64,000 bases of DNA from Candidatus Cohnella colombiensis. GTDB lineage: Bacteria; Bacillota; Bacilli; Paenibacillales; Paenibacillaceae. The stretch lies in contig CP119317.1 of NCBI GenBank assembly GCA_029203125.1, positions 1,550,001 to 1,614,000 of the forward strand, read 5' to 3'. The notes under the pieces were generated by a model. The model made no database searches and had not been told where the DNA came from. It saw only the letters and a program-made list of their open reading frames with translations. Positions 7,485-17,586 of this stretch are shown here, one piece after another (positions within the stretch are counted from its first letter, which is position 1; every line of letters starts with the position of its first letter). Both the position numbers and the translations under genes were made by a program.

Positions 7485-9806
7485 TTGAAATTTACAGACG
7501 GTTATTGGCAAATTCGTGAAGGTGTAGATGTTAGATTTCCTGTTCAAGTGCGAGATGTTCATCAAAGTGAGGATGCACTAACGGTGTATTGCTCCACGCA
7601 ATATATCAATGGAAAGGGCGCGACACTGAACAGTGCGTTGCTGACTGCGGAAATAAGTTCTCCGATTCCGGACGTCATTCGCGTACGTTGGGTGCATCAT
7701 GCCGGTGTAAATCAATTGGGTCCCCAATATGAGATTTATCAAGACCCAACAACTAAAGTTTCGACAGCATCAGACGAGCAGTTCATCACACTCACCAGTG
7801 GGGGCCTAACTGCAAGGATTAGCAAAGAATCTTGGGGATTAACACTCCTGCAAAATGGCAAAAAGCTGACGGGCACTGCTAATAAAGGTGCGGCTTATAT
7901 TACGGATGTGGATGGAACCGCTTACTTCCGGGACATGCTGGATCTTGGAGTAGGTGAGCAGGTTTACGGACTCGGAGAACGGTTTACACCCTTTGTGAAA
8001 AATGGACAGGTTGTCGATAGCTGGAATGAAGATGGAGGGACGAGTAGCGAGCAAGCTTATAAAAACGTACCGTTCTACCTATCTAGTGCGGGTTACGGTG
8101 TGTTCGTCAACCACCCGGAAAAGGTGTCGTTCGAAATTGCTTCAGAGGTTGTCTCCAAAGTTGGCTTCAGTGTGCCTGGAGAATCGCTTGAATATTTTAT
8201 CGTGGGCGGAAATTCACTGAAGGATGTGCTCAATAATTATACGAAGCTGACAGGCAAACCTGCTTTACCTCCTGCATGGTCCTTCGGTTTATGGCTGACC
8301 ACTTCATTCACAACTGATTATGATGAAGCGACTGTAAACAGCTTTATTGAAGGAATGGCTGAGCGCAACATTCCGTTACATGTGTTCCACTTTGACTGCT
8401 TCTGGATGAAAGAATATCAATGGTGTGATTTCGAATGGGATAAGGACATGTTCCCTGATCCGGAAGGCATGCTGCAAAGATTGAAAGCACGTGGTCTGAA
8501 AATTAGTGTATGGATCAATTCCTATATCGCGCAAAAGTCGCCTTTGTTCAAAGAGGGCGCGGAGCGAGGCTATCTTGTACGCAGGAAAGATGGCAGCGTC
8601 TGGCAGTGGGACAAGTGGCAAGCGGGAATGGGGCTCGTTGACTTCACGAATCCGGATGCAGTTGCATGGTATCAAAGCAAGCTGAAACGTCTCATGGACA
8701 TGGGTGTAGATTGCTTCAAGACTGATTTCGGTGAGCGTATTCCTACAGATGTTGTCTACTTCGACGGGTCAGATCCGATGAAGATGCACAATTACTACAC
8801 ACAGCTTTATAATAAAGCCGTCTTTGACATTCTTGAACAGCAACGTGGTAAAAATGAAGCGATGCTCTTCGCGCGTTCAGCAACAGCAGGCGGACAGCAG
8901 TTCCCTGTACACTGGGGCGGTGACTGCTCAGCAAACTATGAATCGATGGCAGAGTCACTGCGCGGTGGTCTCTCGCTCGGATTGTCAGGCTTCGGCTTCT
9001 GGAGTCATGACATTAGCGGCTTTGAACGTACAGCACCGCCGGACATCTATAAACGGTGGGTTGCATTTGGACTTTTGTCCTCGCATAGTCGTTTACATGG
9101 CAATGAATCGTATCGCGTGCCTTGGCTGTTCGATGAGGAATCGGTCGATGTGTTACGCTATTTCACAGAGCTCAAGAGCAGCTTGATGCCGTACTTGTTC
9201 AGTTATGCTGTCGAAGCAACAGAGAAAGGCTTGCCGATGATGCGTGCAATGGTGTTGGAATTCCCTGAAGATCCAACAACACATTTCATTGACCGACAAT
9301 ATATGCTAGGTGAACGACTGCTCGTTGCACCGATTTTCAATACTGAAGGCACTGTAAAGTACTATATTCCTGAAGGGAATTGGACGAACTTGATCTCGGG
9401 CGACATCATTCGTGGTGGCAGATGGGTAGAGGAGAAGCATGATTATCGCTCGATTCCATTGCTTGTACGTCCAAGCTCGATCATTGCGATCGGTAGCAAC
9501 AATCAACGCCCAGATTATGACTATTCAGATGATGTTGCACTACACTTGTTCGAATTAGAAGAAGGTGTAGAAGCGAAAGCTGTCATTCACGATCTTAATG
9601 GTCAACCGACATTGCAGGCTACTGCGGTTCGATATGGCAATCAGATCGAGTTGGTCATCTCAAACAGTGCTAAGCCATGGCATGCCCTTCTAAGAGGGAT
9701 TAAAGCGGTCACTTCTGTTGAAGGCGCAACTGCACAACAAAGCCCGGAAGGTGTGAAGCTAGTGCCTCACCATCCATCCGAGCCTGTTATAAAAATCATT
9801 ATATAA
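7485..9806 (+). CDS. yicI: GH31 alpha-xylosidase
   Basis: A 773-residue glycoside hydrolase family 31 enzyme very like Escherichia coli YicI (772 residues), which removes alpha-1,6-linked xylose from isoprimeverose and xyloglucan oligosaccharides. The nucleophile is the Asp in KTDFGERIP (about residue 414) and the acid/base is the Asp in HWGGDCSANYES (about 480). The start is chosen as the TTG at 7485: it gives the N-terminus MKFTDGYW matching the family and lies seven bases after GGAGG, whereas the ATG at 7479 almost touches that ribosome site. There is no signal peptide, so it acts in the cytoplasm on imported oligosaccharides. It ends eight bases before the convergent GH3 gene. Confidence 0.92.
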   Translation: MKFTDGYWQIREGVDVRFPVQVRDVHQSEDALTVYCSTQYINGKGATLNSALLTAEISSPIPDVIRVRWVHHAGVNQLGPQYEIYQDPTTKVSTASDEQFITLTSGGLTARISKESWGLTLLQNGKKLTGTANKGAAYITDVDGTAYFRDMLDLGVGEQVYGLGERFTPFVKNGQVVDSWNEDGGTSSEQAYKNVPFYLSSAGYGVFVNHPEKVSFEIASEVVSKVGFSVPGESLEYFIVGGNSLKDVLNNYTKLTGKPALPPAWSFGLWLTTSFTTDYDEATVNSFIEGMAERNIPLHVFHFDCFWMKEYQWCDFEWDKDMFPDPEGMLQRLKARGLKISVWINSYIAQKSPLFKEGAERGYLVRRKDGSVWQWDKWQAGMGLVDFTNPDAVAWYQSKLKRLMDMGVDCFKTDFGERIPTDVVYFDGSDPMKMHNYYTQLYNKAVFDILEQQRGKNEAMLFARSATAGGQQFPVHWGGDCSANYESMAESLRGGLSLGLSGFGFWSHDISGFERTAPPDIYKRWVAFGLLSSHSRLHGNESYRVPWLFDEESVDVLRYFTELKSSLMPYLFSYAVEATEKGLPMMRAMVLEFPEDPTTHFIDRQYMLGERLLVAPIFNTEGTVKYYIPEGNWTNLISGDIIRGGRWVEEKHDYRSIPLLVRPSSIIAIGSNNQRPDYDYSDDVALHLFELEEGVEAKAVIHDLNGQPTLQATAVRYGNQIELVISNSAKPWHALLRGIKAVTSVEGATAQQSPEGVKLVPHHPSEPVIKIII

Positions 9807-9814
9807 GAATTACT

Positions 9815-12535
9815 TTAAGAGAATTGGAATGTACTGATTCGAACGTTACCTTGTAACACAACATAGACGCTGTGGCGACCGGTTGCTTGCTGAAGTTGAC
9901 CAGTGACAGTTCGCCACACGTTAAGCTCGTCTTCCATTGTACAGCTTCCTATGAGCGGGCCGTCGGGTTGATCCAGATGAACGCTTAGAACAGAGCCAGC
10001 ATCACCTAGTACTCTTGCACTAAATCTAGTTACATCAGCTTGTAACTCCACATCATGATAAGCAACCCAGCTTAATGGGGCGGTAGCGACGACGCTGTCG
10101 CCTCCTTCAATATTGTCGCCGATAATAATTTGACAATAATCGTCAAAGTTAACCGCCTTCGTCAATTGTCGCAGATCACGTGGTGGTATCGATTCTCCCT
10201 GAATATGGATCGATTCACTTAGGCGAATATCACCTGATGATGCGCCGATCAGGAAAGCAACCTCTCCATTTTCTACGACGAATCGTTCTTGTGTAACGTC
10301 CCAGAAGGCTAGCTGTGCAGCAGACAGCTCGAATTTAACTGTAGCTGACTCACCTGGTTCAATCGATAGACGGTGAAACGCTTGAAGCTGACGCAATGGA
10401 CGCTTCACCCTAGATTTTATTGCGCGACTATACAGCTGTACGACTTCCTCACCTGTTATCTCACTCGTATTCGATACTTTACATTGAATTGTATACGAAG
10501 GCTTGCCTGCGCCATCAAGACTTGAATAGATCTTTAGATCATCGTACTTGAAGCTAGAGTAAGATATGCCGTGTCCGAAAGGATAAAGCGGTTGTCCAGC
10601 GAAATATTGATAAGTACGCTCGCTCTTAATGATGTCATAGTCCATGAATGCACCCAATTGATCGACAGACTGATACCAAGTCATATTCGTGCGACCTGCT
10701 GGATTGTATTGACCGAACAAGACGTCTGCGAGAGCGTTGCCTAGCTCTTGGCCAGCATGTGAAGTGTAAATAATCGCAGGAACATGCTGCTGTGCCCAAT
10801 TCAGTGCGAATGGGTAGCTTCCGACAACGATGACGACCGTGTTCGGATTGGCTGCATATACCTCTTGGATAAGCTTTTCCTGGGAAGCTGGCAACGTGAG
10901 ATCAGGACGATCAATCGTCTCTTTCCCATTAATGAGCGGATGATTGCCAACTACGACAACAGCAACCTCAGCGTTGCGAGCCGCATCGATCGCTTCCTGA
11001 ATGCCATCGCGTGTTTTCTCGATGATGAATGTTTCTCCATCAGCAGATGCTCCATCTTGTGCAAGTAGTTGTGCGTTGTCTGATTCAACTGTAACTGGGC
11101 GATCATTCCAAGTCGTAAACTTCACGCTTTCACCATTGTCTGATTTGCGTGCATGGAACACTTCTTTAGTGAACCAGCCCCAAATCTCTTGAGCGGATGC
11201 GGTTAAACCTTGGTCATCTGTCGTTACATATAGGCCATTCGAGTTTGCGATAAGCGTATGACCTTCCCAGCCCCAATCTGTTATAGCGATCACTTCTGCA
11301 TCCTCCAAGTTTTCTGAGGAAGCGGAGAGGGCGTTATTGTTCTCCTTGGACAATTGGACGTAACGGCCTGTGGAAGCAGACTTCAACTTGATATGGTCAC
11401 TGCCACTTGCATAGATCAGTGTTTGACCTTCTTGCGTCAGTTGTGCTTGAATACCTTCTCGTGGGGTTACGGCATAAGGCAAAGTTCCACTATACCAATC
11501 CCGATAAACGATGTCAGCGAGTGGTCCAATGATAGCTATTTTTTTCACCTTTTCTGCTTTCAAGGGAAGGATACCATCATTTTTCAGAAGTACAATTGCT
11601 TTACGTGTCGTTTCAAGTGCTAATTGAGCGTGAGCGGGTTGCATTATAATCGATTCATCAATTGCGGCATACGGATTTCGCTCATCTGGATCAAATTCTC
11701 CAAGACGCATTCGAACGCGGAAAGTGTTGTGCAAAGCGATGTCGAGATCTGATTCTTCTAGTAATCCGTCTGCCAATGCATCGCGAATCGCTTGCTTAGA
11801 AATGTCGTGGTCGTCAGTTATACTATCGATGCCTGCTTTAATCGTTCTAGCGACTGCTTCTTTATACGTTTCAACATAATGATGGTCGTTAACTGTACCT
11901 AAGACGTCGCCCGCATCGCTAACGACGAAGCCATCCATACCCCATATCTGCTTCACAATGTTGTTCACATCCGGATTGAAGTTAGCAGGCACTCCATTGA
12001 TCGAATTATAAGCTGTCATCATAGATTGTGCGCCGCCTTCCTTGAACGGAAGTTCGAACGCTTTTAAATAATATTCATGCATGTTGCGTGGATCAATGCT
12101 AACAGAGCAACTGCCTCGATCGACTTCATTATTGTTGCCGATAAAATGTTTTAAAGAAGCAACCGCTTTCAAATAGAAAGGATGATCGCCTTGAATGCCG
12201 TGAATGAGCGCAGTTGCGAGCTTTCCTGTAAGAATCGGGTCTTCGCCGTATGCTTCCTCGGTTCTTCCCCAACGAGGATCACGCTCCATATCGACGGTCG
12301 GCGCCCATAAAGTAAGTCCATTAATCGCAGGGTTTTTCTTGTAAAAACCGCGCGCCTCGTTACCGATAACATTACCAACACGCTTTAATAAATCGGTATC
12401 CCAAGTACATGCCAATCCAATTGGCTGAGGGAAAGTTGTTGCTTCTCCAAGCCAAGCCATACCATGTGCTGCTTCTGTTCCATGCTTATAGGGTTTAATG
12501 CCTAAGCGTTCGATTCCATCCTGATATTGACACAT
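9815..12535 (-). CDS. GH3 beta-glycosidase with inserted and C-terminal modules
   Basis: A large family 3 glycoside hydrolase, likely beta-glucosidase or beta-xylosidase. Visible parts are the GH3 N-terminal barrel with nucleophile Asp in FVVSDAGD, the GH3 C-terminal domain (ERTYQYFAGQPLYPFGHGISY), a beta-trefoil/fascin-like insertion between them (about 370-500 from the listed start), an FnIII-like domain and a C-terminal CBM6-like beta-sandwich. The coordinates begin at the first ATG, but conserved GH3 sequence (FPFQNADLPLAQRV, then DEKINL) continues upstream in frame to about 12640 with no ATG, GTG or TTG. AAGGAG at 12650-12655 precedes in-frame ATC (12643) and CTG (12640), so a rare start or a lost start codon is likely. 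No signal peptide is visible. Confidence 0.85.
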   Translation of the reverse strand: MCQYQDGIERLGIKPYKHGTEAAHGMAWLGEATTFPQPIGLACTWDTDLLKRVGNVIGNEARGFYKKNPAINGLTLWAPTVDMERDPRWGRTEEAYGEDPILTGKLATALIHGIQGDHPFYLKAVASLKHFIGNNNEVDRGSCSVSIDPRNMHEYYLKAFELPFKEGGAQSMMTAYNSINGVPANFNPDVNNIVKQIWGMDGFVVSDAGDVLGTVNDHHYVETYKEAVARTIKAGIDSITDDHDISKQAIRDALADGLLEESDLDIALHNTFRVRMRLGEFDPDERNPYAAIDESIIMQPAHAQLALETTRKAIVLLKNDGILPLKAEKVKKIAIIGPLADIVYRDWYSGTLPYAVTPREGIQAQLTQEGQTLIYASGSDHIKLKSASTGRYVQLSKENNNALSASSENLEDAEVIAITDWGWEGHTLIANSNGLYVTTDDQGLTASAQEIWGWFTKEVFHARKSDNGESVKFTTWNDRPVTVESDNAQLLAQDGASADGETFIIEKTRDGIQEAIDAARNAEVAVVVVGNHPLINGKETIDRPDLTLPASQEKLIQEVYAANPNTVVIVVGSYPFALNWAQQHVPAIIYTSHAGQELGNALADVLFGQYNPAGRTNMTWYQSVDQLGAFMDYDIIKSERTYQYFAGQPLYPFGHGISYSSFKYDDLKIYSSLDGAGKPSYTIQCKVSNTSEITGEEVVQLYSRAIKSRVKRPLRQLQAFHRLSIEPGESATVKFELSAAQLAFWDVTQERFVVENGEVAFLIGASSGDIRLSESIHIQGESIPPRDLRQLTKAVNFDDYCQIIIGDNIEGGDSVVATAPLSWVAYHDVELQADVTRFSARVLGDAGSVLSVHLDQPDGPLIGSCTMEDELNVWRTVTGQLQQATGRHSVYVVLQGNVRISTFQFS

Positions 12536-12798
12536 CAGATTAATTTTCTCATCTAGCGTTAAGCGTGAGACCAGATCTGTGACTCGTTGTGCTAAGGGTA
12601 AATCAGCATTTTGGAACGGGAATTCGCAATGAAGAGACAGGATGATCAGCTCCTTGAACGATAAATTGTTGTTTATAGTGGGCGTTCAATTAATAATTTT
12701 AACACGCTTAGACAGGGGTTAATACCCTACAAATTGGATTAGCAATGCAATAGAATTTGGGGATCAGCCTGACTATTATTCCAGGGAGTGTTGAATAA

Positions 12799-15150
12799 AT
12801 GAGTGAACTTAAAGAGCTATCGTGGAAGCTATGGTATAACAGTCCCGCTTCAAATTGGGAAGAAGCGTTACCGCTCGGTAATGGGCGATTAGGTGCAATG
12901 GCATTCAGCGGACCAACTACCGAACGGTTGGAGTTGAATGAAGATACGCTGTGGGCTGGATTTCCGCGAGATCAGATTAATTATGAGGCACGTAGATCGT
13001 TAGCTAAGGTGAGAGAGCTTGTGTTCGCAGGCCGTTATGCAGAGGCAGAACACCTTGTAGATACGAAGCTGTTAGGACGCGATACAGAGCCTTATCTACC
13101 ATTAGGCAGCTTAATGATTACGAGATTGAATGCAAGCACAACTGTGAATAATTACAGACGTGAATTAGATCTCAATGACGGAATCGTCAAAGTCAATTAT
13201 GAAGATACAGGAATCCAAGTGTCTTCGGAAACGTTCATTAGTGCGCTAGATCAAGTGCTTGTCGCACACTATGAAGCGAGTGGAGGAAAATTGAATGTTG
13301 ATATAACGCTGGATTCACAACTGCGATATCAAGTCGATGAGATCGGAAACATCGATTTACGTCTATGTGGACAAGCACCTAGCCATATTTCGGACAATTA
13401 TAGAGGAGATCATCCAGAGGCAATCATCTATGAGGAAGGCCTAGGCATGACCTTTGAAGCACGAGTTAGTGTTCATACCGATGGGATGATACTTGCAAGA
13501 GACGGCGTTCTTGAAGTACGGTCTGCTACCTGGCTAACCGTCTATTTAAATGCTGAAACGAGTTTCACTTCATTTAATACAGCACCTAATGACAGTACGG
13601 TTTCTGAGCGTTGCTCAGAGCGACTTTATCGGGCAAAGGCTCGCGGTTATGAAACGATCAAGCTCAGACACATCAAAGATCATCGTGCGTTATTCAATCG
13701 CGTTCAGCTCACACTTGGTCAGGATGAATCACAAGCACAGTTGCCAACAGACCGCCGACTCGAAGCTTATCAAGTCCACCGGGATGATCCCGGGCTTGAG
13801 GCGTTATATTTTCAATATGGTCGCTATTTACTAATCGGTTGCTCGCGTCCAGGTACACAGCCTGCCAATTTGCAAGGAATTTGGAATTCTCAGGTTCAAC
13901 CTCCGTGGAATAGCGATTATACCGTCAATATTAATACGCAGATGAATTATTGGCCTGCTGAGAGCTGCAACTTAAGTGAATGTCATTCACCGCTGTTCGA
14001 TATGCTTGAGGACCTGAGTCAGATTGGGCAGCGTACAGCGAGATTGCTCTATGGATGTCGGGGATGGACAACGCATCATAATGTTGATCTATGGCGGATG
14101 ACAACACCTACTGGGGGTAGTGCGATCTGGGCGATGTGGCCGTTAGGTGGCGCTTGGCTTGTTCGTCATCTATGGGAGCATTATCAATATACGATGGATA
14201 TCGCGTTTTTGCGTGAACGTGCATATCCGATCATGAAAGGGGCAGCTTTGTTTTGTCTCGATTGGCTCATCGAAGGAACAGACAGAATGCTCGTTACGAA
14301 TCCATCTACATCCCCCGAAAATGTATTTATAACACCGTCAGGTGAAACTGCTTGTGTAACACAGGCAGCTACGATGGATATCGCGATCAGTCGAGAATTG
14401 TTCCATCATTGTGTAGAAGCAATCAGCTTGATGGGTACACAGACAGAAGGTGCTTTTCTTGCTGAGCTCGAACTAGCGCTTGCGAAGCTGCCTGATTACA
14501 AAATAGGTCAGTATGGTCAAATTCAAGAATGGCTAGATGATTTCGAAGAAGCTGAACCGGGTCATCGCCATCTATCTCATCTCTATGGTCTTTATCCAGG
14601 AAATCAAATTCATGAGGATACACCTGAGTTATTCGTAGCCGCGGAGCGCACGATAGCAAGAAGACTTGCTCACGGTGGGGGACATACCGGCTGGAGCTGT
14701 GCATGGTTAATCAATTTATATGCGAGATTAAAAGCTTCCAAACAAGCGTATGAAGCGCTGCAGACGTTGCTTGTGAAGTCTACTTATCCCAATCTGTTAG
14801 ATGCCCATCCACCCTTTCAAATCGATGGAAATTTCGGGGGGGCTGCAGGTATTGCTGAAATGCTCGTACAGAGTCATCATGGTGTTATCGAGTTGCTTCC
14901 AGCTTTACCTGCTGCGTGGCACGAAGGTTCTGTCGTCGGTTTAAGAGCGAGAGGTGGATTTGTGATCGACATAGAATGGAAGAATAGGAGGCTCGTATCA
15001 GCCTTCATTAGTGCAACAGTAGCGGGCAACTGCAGCATTCGATCTGCACATGCATTCACTGTTTCAGATGAGAATGGTGTTGTGAAAGTGGATGGGAAGG
15101 GTCAATTTGTAACTGAAGCAGATAAACGATATTTAATTTGTTCCGTATAA
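12799..15150 (+). CDS. GH95 alpha-L-fucosidase
   Basis: A 783-residue family 95 glycoside hydrolase, an inverting alpha-1,2-L-fucosidase (some members are galactosidases). The N-terminal beta domain opens with the family signature WYNSPASNWEEALPLGNGRL and LELNEDTLW. The (alpha/alpha)6 barrel contains the catalytic-site sequences DYTVNINTQMNYWPAE (Asn pair), NPSTSPEN (general acid Glu) and QIDGNFGG (Asp), corresponding to the residues known in Bifidobacterium AfcA. The ATG at 12799 follows AGGGAG. It is divergent from the GH3 gene and lacks a signal peptide, so it acts on imported oligosaccharide. With GH31 and GH3 it matches removal of fucosylated xyloglucan side chains. Confidence 0.92.
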   Translation: MSELKELSWKLWYNSPASNWEEALPLGNGRLGAMAFSGPTTERLELNEDTLWAGFPRDQINYEARRSLAKVRELVFAGRYAEAEHLVDTKLLGRDTEPYLPLGSLMITRLNASTTVNNYRRELDLNDGIVKVNYEDTGIQVSSETFISALDQVLVAHYEASGGKLNVDITLDSQLRYQVDEIGNIDLRLCGQAPSHISDNYRGDHPEAIIYEEGLGMTFEARVSVHTDGMILARDGVLEVRSATWLTVYLNAETSFTSFNTAPNDSTVSERCSERLYRAKARGYETIKLRHIKDHRALFNRVQLTLGQDESQAQLPTDRRLEAYQVHRDDPGLEALYFQYGRYLLIGCSRPGTQPANLQGIWNSQVQPPWNSDYTVNINTQMNYWPAESCNLSECHSPLFDMLEDLSQIGQRTARLLYGCRGWTTHHNVDLWRMTTPTGGSAIWAMWPLGGAWLVRHLWEHYQYTMDIAFLRERAYPIMKGAALFCLDWLIEGTDRMLVTNPSTSPENVFITPSGETACVTQAATMDIAISRELFHHCVEAISLMGTQTEGAFLAELELALAKLPDYKIGQYGQIQEWLDDFEEAEPGHRHLSHLYGLYPGNQIHEDTPELFVAAERTIARRLAHGGGHTGWSCAWLINLYARLKASKQAYEALQTLLVKSTYPNLLDAHPPFQIDGNFGGAAGIAEMLVQSHHGVIELLPALPAAWHEGSVVGLRARGGFVIDIEWKNRRLVSAFISATVAGNCSIRSAHAFTVSDENGVVKVDGKGQFVTEADKRYLICSV

Positions 15151-15271
15151 CAATGAGATTACATCTATGATTGTGTTTTTTCTAACAGACATATAAGGAA
15201 AAATCAGATATATTTCAGTTGTTAGAGGTATAATTAGGTAATAACACCTCAGAGTGAAAGGGAGAATAACT

Positions 15272-16795
15272 ATGCTGGATCAGAAAAATCGCCTTATGAT
15301 ATGGCTCTCGTCTTCAGCAACGATGTTGTGCATCATTATTTTTACATGGACAAGATGGAGCAATCCGTCTGGAATGATGATGCTGGGGCATAGTGAAGGG
15401 TCTGGTTTAGAGCTTACAGCAACTATCGCTTGGGGACAAAATGTGTTATTGATTGTGCCAATTGTATTTGCATTAGTTGGGCTATATTTGTACATCAACA
15501 ATAAAGAGCATGAAGCACTTCCATGGGTGAATGCACTAACTTTAACATTGTCTAGTGTGGGGATCATTAGCGGCAGCGGTGGGGGAGTAGAGTTCCACTT
15601 CTCGATCTTCATGGTCATTGCGGCTGCTGCGTACTATGAAAGACGAGATTTGATCCTGATGATGACAGCGATCTTCGCAGTACAGCATCTAGGAGGGTAT
15701 TTATTATTTCCAGAGCTTGTCTTTGGCACTTCTACATATTCTTTCGGTATGGTAATGATTCATGCGGTATTTTTAATATTAACTTCGGCAGCTACATTGC
15801 TCCAAATCCGATCAAAGCTTCTCATTACGGCTCAACTCGAAAAGGAGAAGAAGGCGAAGGACGATCAGCTCTTGGAAGTATTGAATCATACGCAGCTTTT
15901 AGCTAATCAAATCTCATCTACTTCTCAACTGGTTACAGAAAGCTCTAAAGCGAATGTGCGTTCCAATCAGGAGATGCGCCATGCTTATGAAGAAATTACA
16001 GGCAGACTTGGCGACCAATCTGAGTCGCTTGATCAGATGGGATCTAAGCAACTCAATATTCAACTGGCGATTGAACAAGCTTTATCTTCTTCAGCAGCAA
16101 TGAAGGAGGAAGCGACTGCAACGAGTGAGATTGTGGCTGATAGTCATCTGAAGATGAATGCTTTACCTGAACAGATGCATCACATTTTCACAGCGGTTCA
16201 GACAGTATCTGAGACCATGGTTTCTTTGCAACAGGCTTCATCTCGCGCGCAAGAAATGACGGATATGATCCAACAGGTCGCGAATCAGACCAATTTATTA
16301 GCACTCAACGCATCTATTGAAGCTGCAAGAGCAGGGGAACATGGCAAAGGGTTTGCGGTAGTGGCTACAGAAATTCGTAAGCTTGCGAACAACAGTCGAG
16401 AAGCGGCAGATGAAATTCAAACGATAATGGATTCAATTAAAGAGGTTAGTGAATTAACAATTACACAGGTTCAATCAGGGCAACAAATTGTGCATCAATC
16501 AACAGATCAGGTTGAAGCATTTGCATTAGAATATAAGCAAGTAGAGCACATTATTGGACAGATGTTAGCTTTCATCGTGCTCATTAATGAAAGAATAACG
16601 ATGATTCAAGAGGATTCGGTTGGAGTAACAAGTGGGATGAATCAAATTTCAACTGCAATTGTAGATGGAATGTCTGCCATGGAGCAAATTAGCGCGATGA
16701 GCGACAATCAGATATCAACATCTGAACAAGTGAATCAAGAGATCAGTCAGCTTAGTGAGCTATCGGAATCTATGCAGTTGCAATTTACGAAGTAG
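15272..16795 (+). CDS. methyl-accepting chemotaxis protein, polytopic membrane type
   Basis: A 507-residue chemoreceptor. The first ~190 residues hold about six hydrophobic helices (for example LMIWLSSSATMLCIIIFTW and NVLLIVPIVFALVGLYLYI) instead of the usual two-helix periplasmic sensor, and no clear HAMP domain follows. A coiled coil leads to the MCP signalling domain, whose hairpin tip reads NQTNLLALNASIEAARAGEHG and FAVVATEIRKLA. The ATG at 15272 is eight bases after AAAGGGAG; the upstream GTG frame is rejected. It would signal to CheA-CheW at the membrane, probably sensing something in or near the bilayer. Confidence 0.9.
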   Translation: MLDQKNRLMIWLSSSATMLCIIIFTWTRWSNPSGMMMLGHSEGSGLELTATIAWGQNVLLIVPIVFALVGLYLYINNKEHEALPWVNALTLTLSSVGIISGSGGGVEFHFSIFMVIAAAAYYERRDLILMMTAIFAVQHLGGYLLFPELVFGTSTYSFGMVMIHAVFLILTSAATLLQIRSKLLITAQLEKEKKAKDDQLLEVLNHTQLLANQISSTSQLVTESSKANVRSNQEMRHAYEEITGRLGDQSESLDQMGSKQLNIQLAIEQALSSSAAMKEEATATSEIVADSHLKMNALPEQMHHIFTAVQTVSETMVSLQQASSRAQEMTDMIQQVANQTNLLALNASIEAARAGEHGKGFAVVATEIRKLANNSREAADEIQTIMDSIKEVSELTITQVQSGQQIVHQSTDQVEAFALEYKQVEHIIGQMLAFIVLINERITMIQEDSVGVTSGMNQISTAIVDGMSAMEQISAMSDNQISTSEQVNQEISQLSELSESMQLQFTK

Positions 16796-16812
16796 GTAGG
16801 AGCGATAAACGG

Positions 16813-17496
16813 ATGGATAAACCCATTAGAGAGCAGATCATTGCATTAGCGGATGAGGAATATCGTAAGTTCAGCGCTGCACTCATCCCGACCATCGATA
16901 ACATCTTAGGTGTTCGTCTACCGCTCTTACGTCAACTTGCCCGGAACATCGTTAAAGGGGATTGGCGGAAATATTTAAATGATGCTGATTGCACGTATTT
17001 CGAAGAAGTGATGCTTCAAGGAATGGTTATCGGTGAATTGAAGATAGACATCGAGGAAGTTTTGAGCAATGTGGCACACTTTGTACCGAAAATCGATAAC
17101 TGGTCGACATGCGATAGCTTCTGTTCAGGATTAAAGATCGCCAAGTTGAATCAGGAACGTGTGTGGCATTTCATTCAGCCCTATCTTCTCTCGGAGCAGC
17201 AATACGAATTGCGCTTTGGCATTGTAATGCTGCTGAATTATTATGTTAAAGAGAATTATATCGATGATGTATTGCAACGGTTAGATAGGATTAAGCATGA
17301 TGGATATTACGTAAAGATGGCCATAGCTTGGGCAGTATCAATTTGCTTCGCGAAGCTACCGGGTCGAACGATGGCTTATTTGAATAACAACTCGTTGGAT
17401 GAGTTTACGTACCATAAAGCGTTACAGAAAATCGTGGAGTCACAGCGTGTAGATCGAGATGTTAAGGTAATCATAAAGGGTATGCGACGCAGATAG
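16813..17496 (+). CDS. DNA alkylation repair protein AlkD-like
   Basis: A 227-residue all-helical HEAT-repeat DNA glycosylase related to Bacillus cereus AlkD, which excises N3- and N7-alkylated purines without base flipping. The active-site Trp and Asp of the family are present in KIDNWSTCDSFC with the correct four-residue spacing, and a second Trp corresponds to AIAWAVS. The ATG lies ten bases after AGGAG, 17 bp after the chemoreceptor gene, so the pair may be cotranscribed although their roles are unrelated. Confidence 0.9.
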   Translation: MDKPIREQIIALADEEYRKFSAALIPTIDNILGVRLPLLRQLARNIVKGDWRKYLNDADCTYFEEVMLQGMVIGELKIDIEEVLSNVAHFVPKIDNWSTCDSFCSGLKIAKLNQERVWHFIQPYLLSEQQYELRFGIVMLLNYYVKENYIDDVLQRLDRIKHDGYYVKMAIAWAVSICFAKLPGRTMAYLNNNSLDEFTYHKALQKIVESQRVDRDVKVIIKGMRRR

Positions 17497-17514
17497 AGCT
17501 GTGACTGATTAAAC

Positions 17515-17560
17515 AAACAAGCCATGTACCTTGGAGGTGTCCAAGGTACATGGCTTGTTT
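17515..17560. terminator. strong bidirectional terminator
   Basis: A perfect 21-bp stem (AAACAAGCCATGTACC... with its complement) around a GGTG loop, flanked by A- and T-rich arms, separates the convergent AlkD and VOC genes. Confidence 0.9.
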
Positions 17561-17586
17561 AATGTTGAATTGCTTGTACGATTGTA

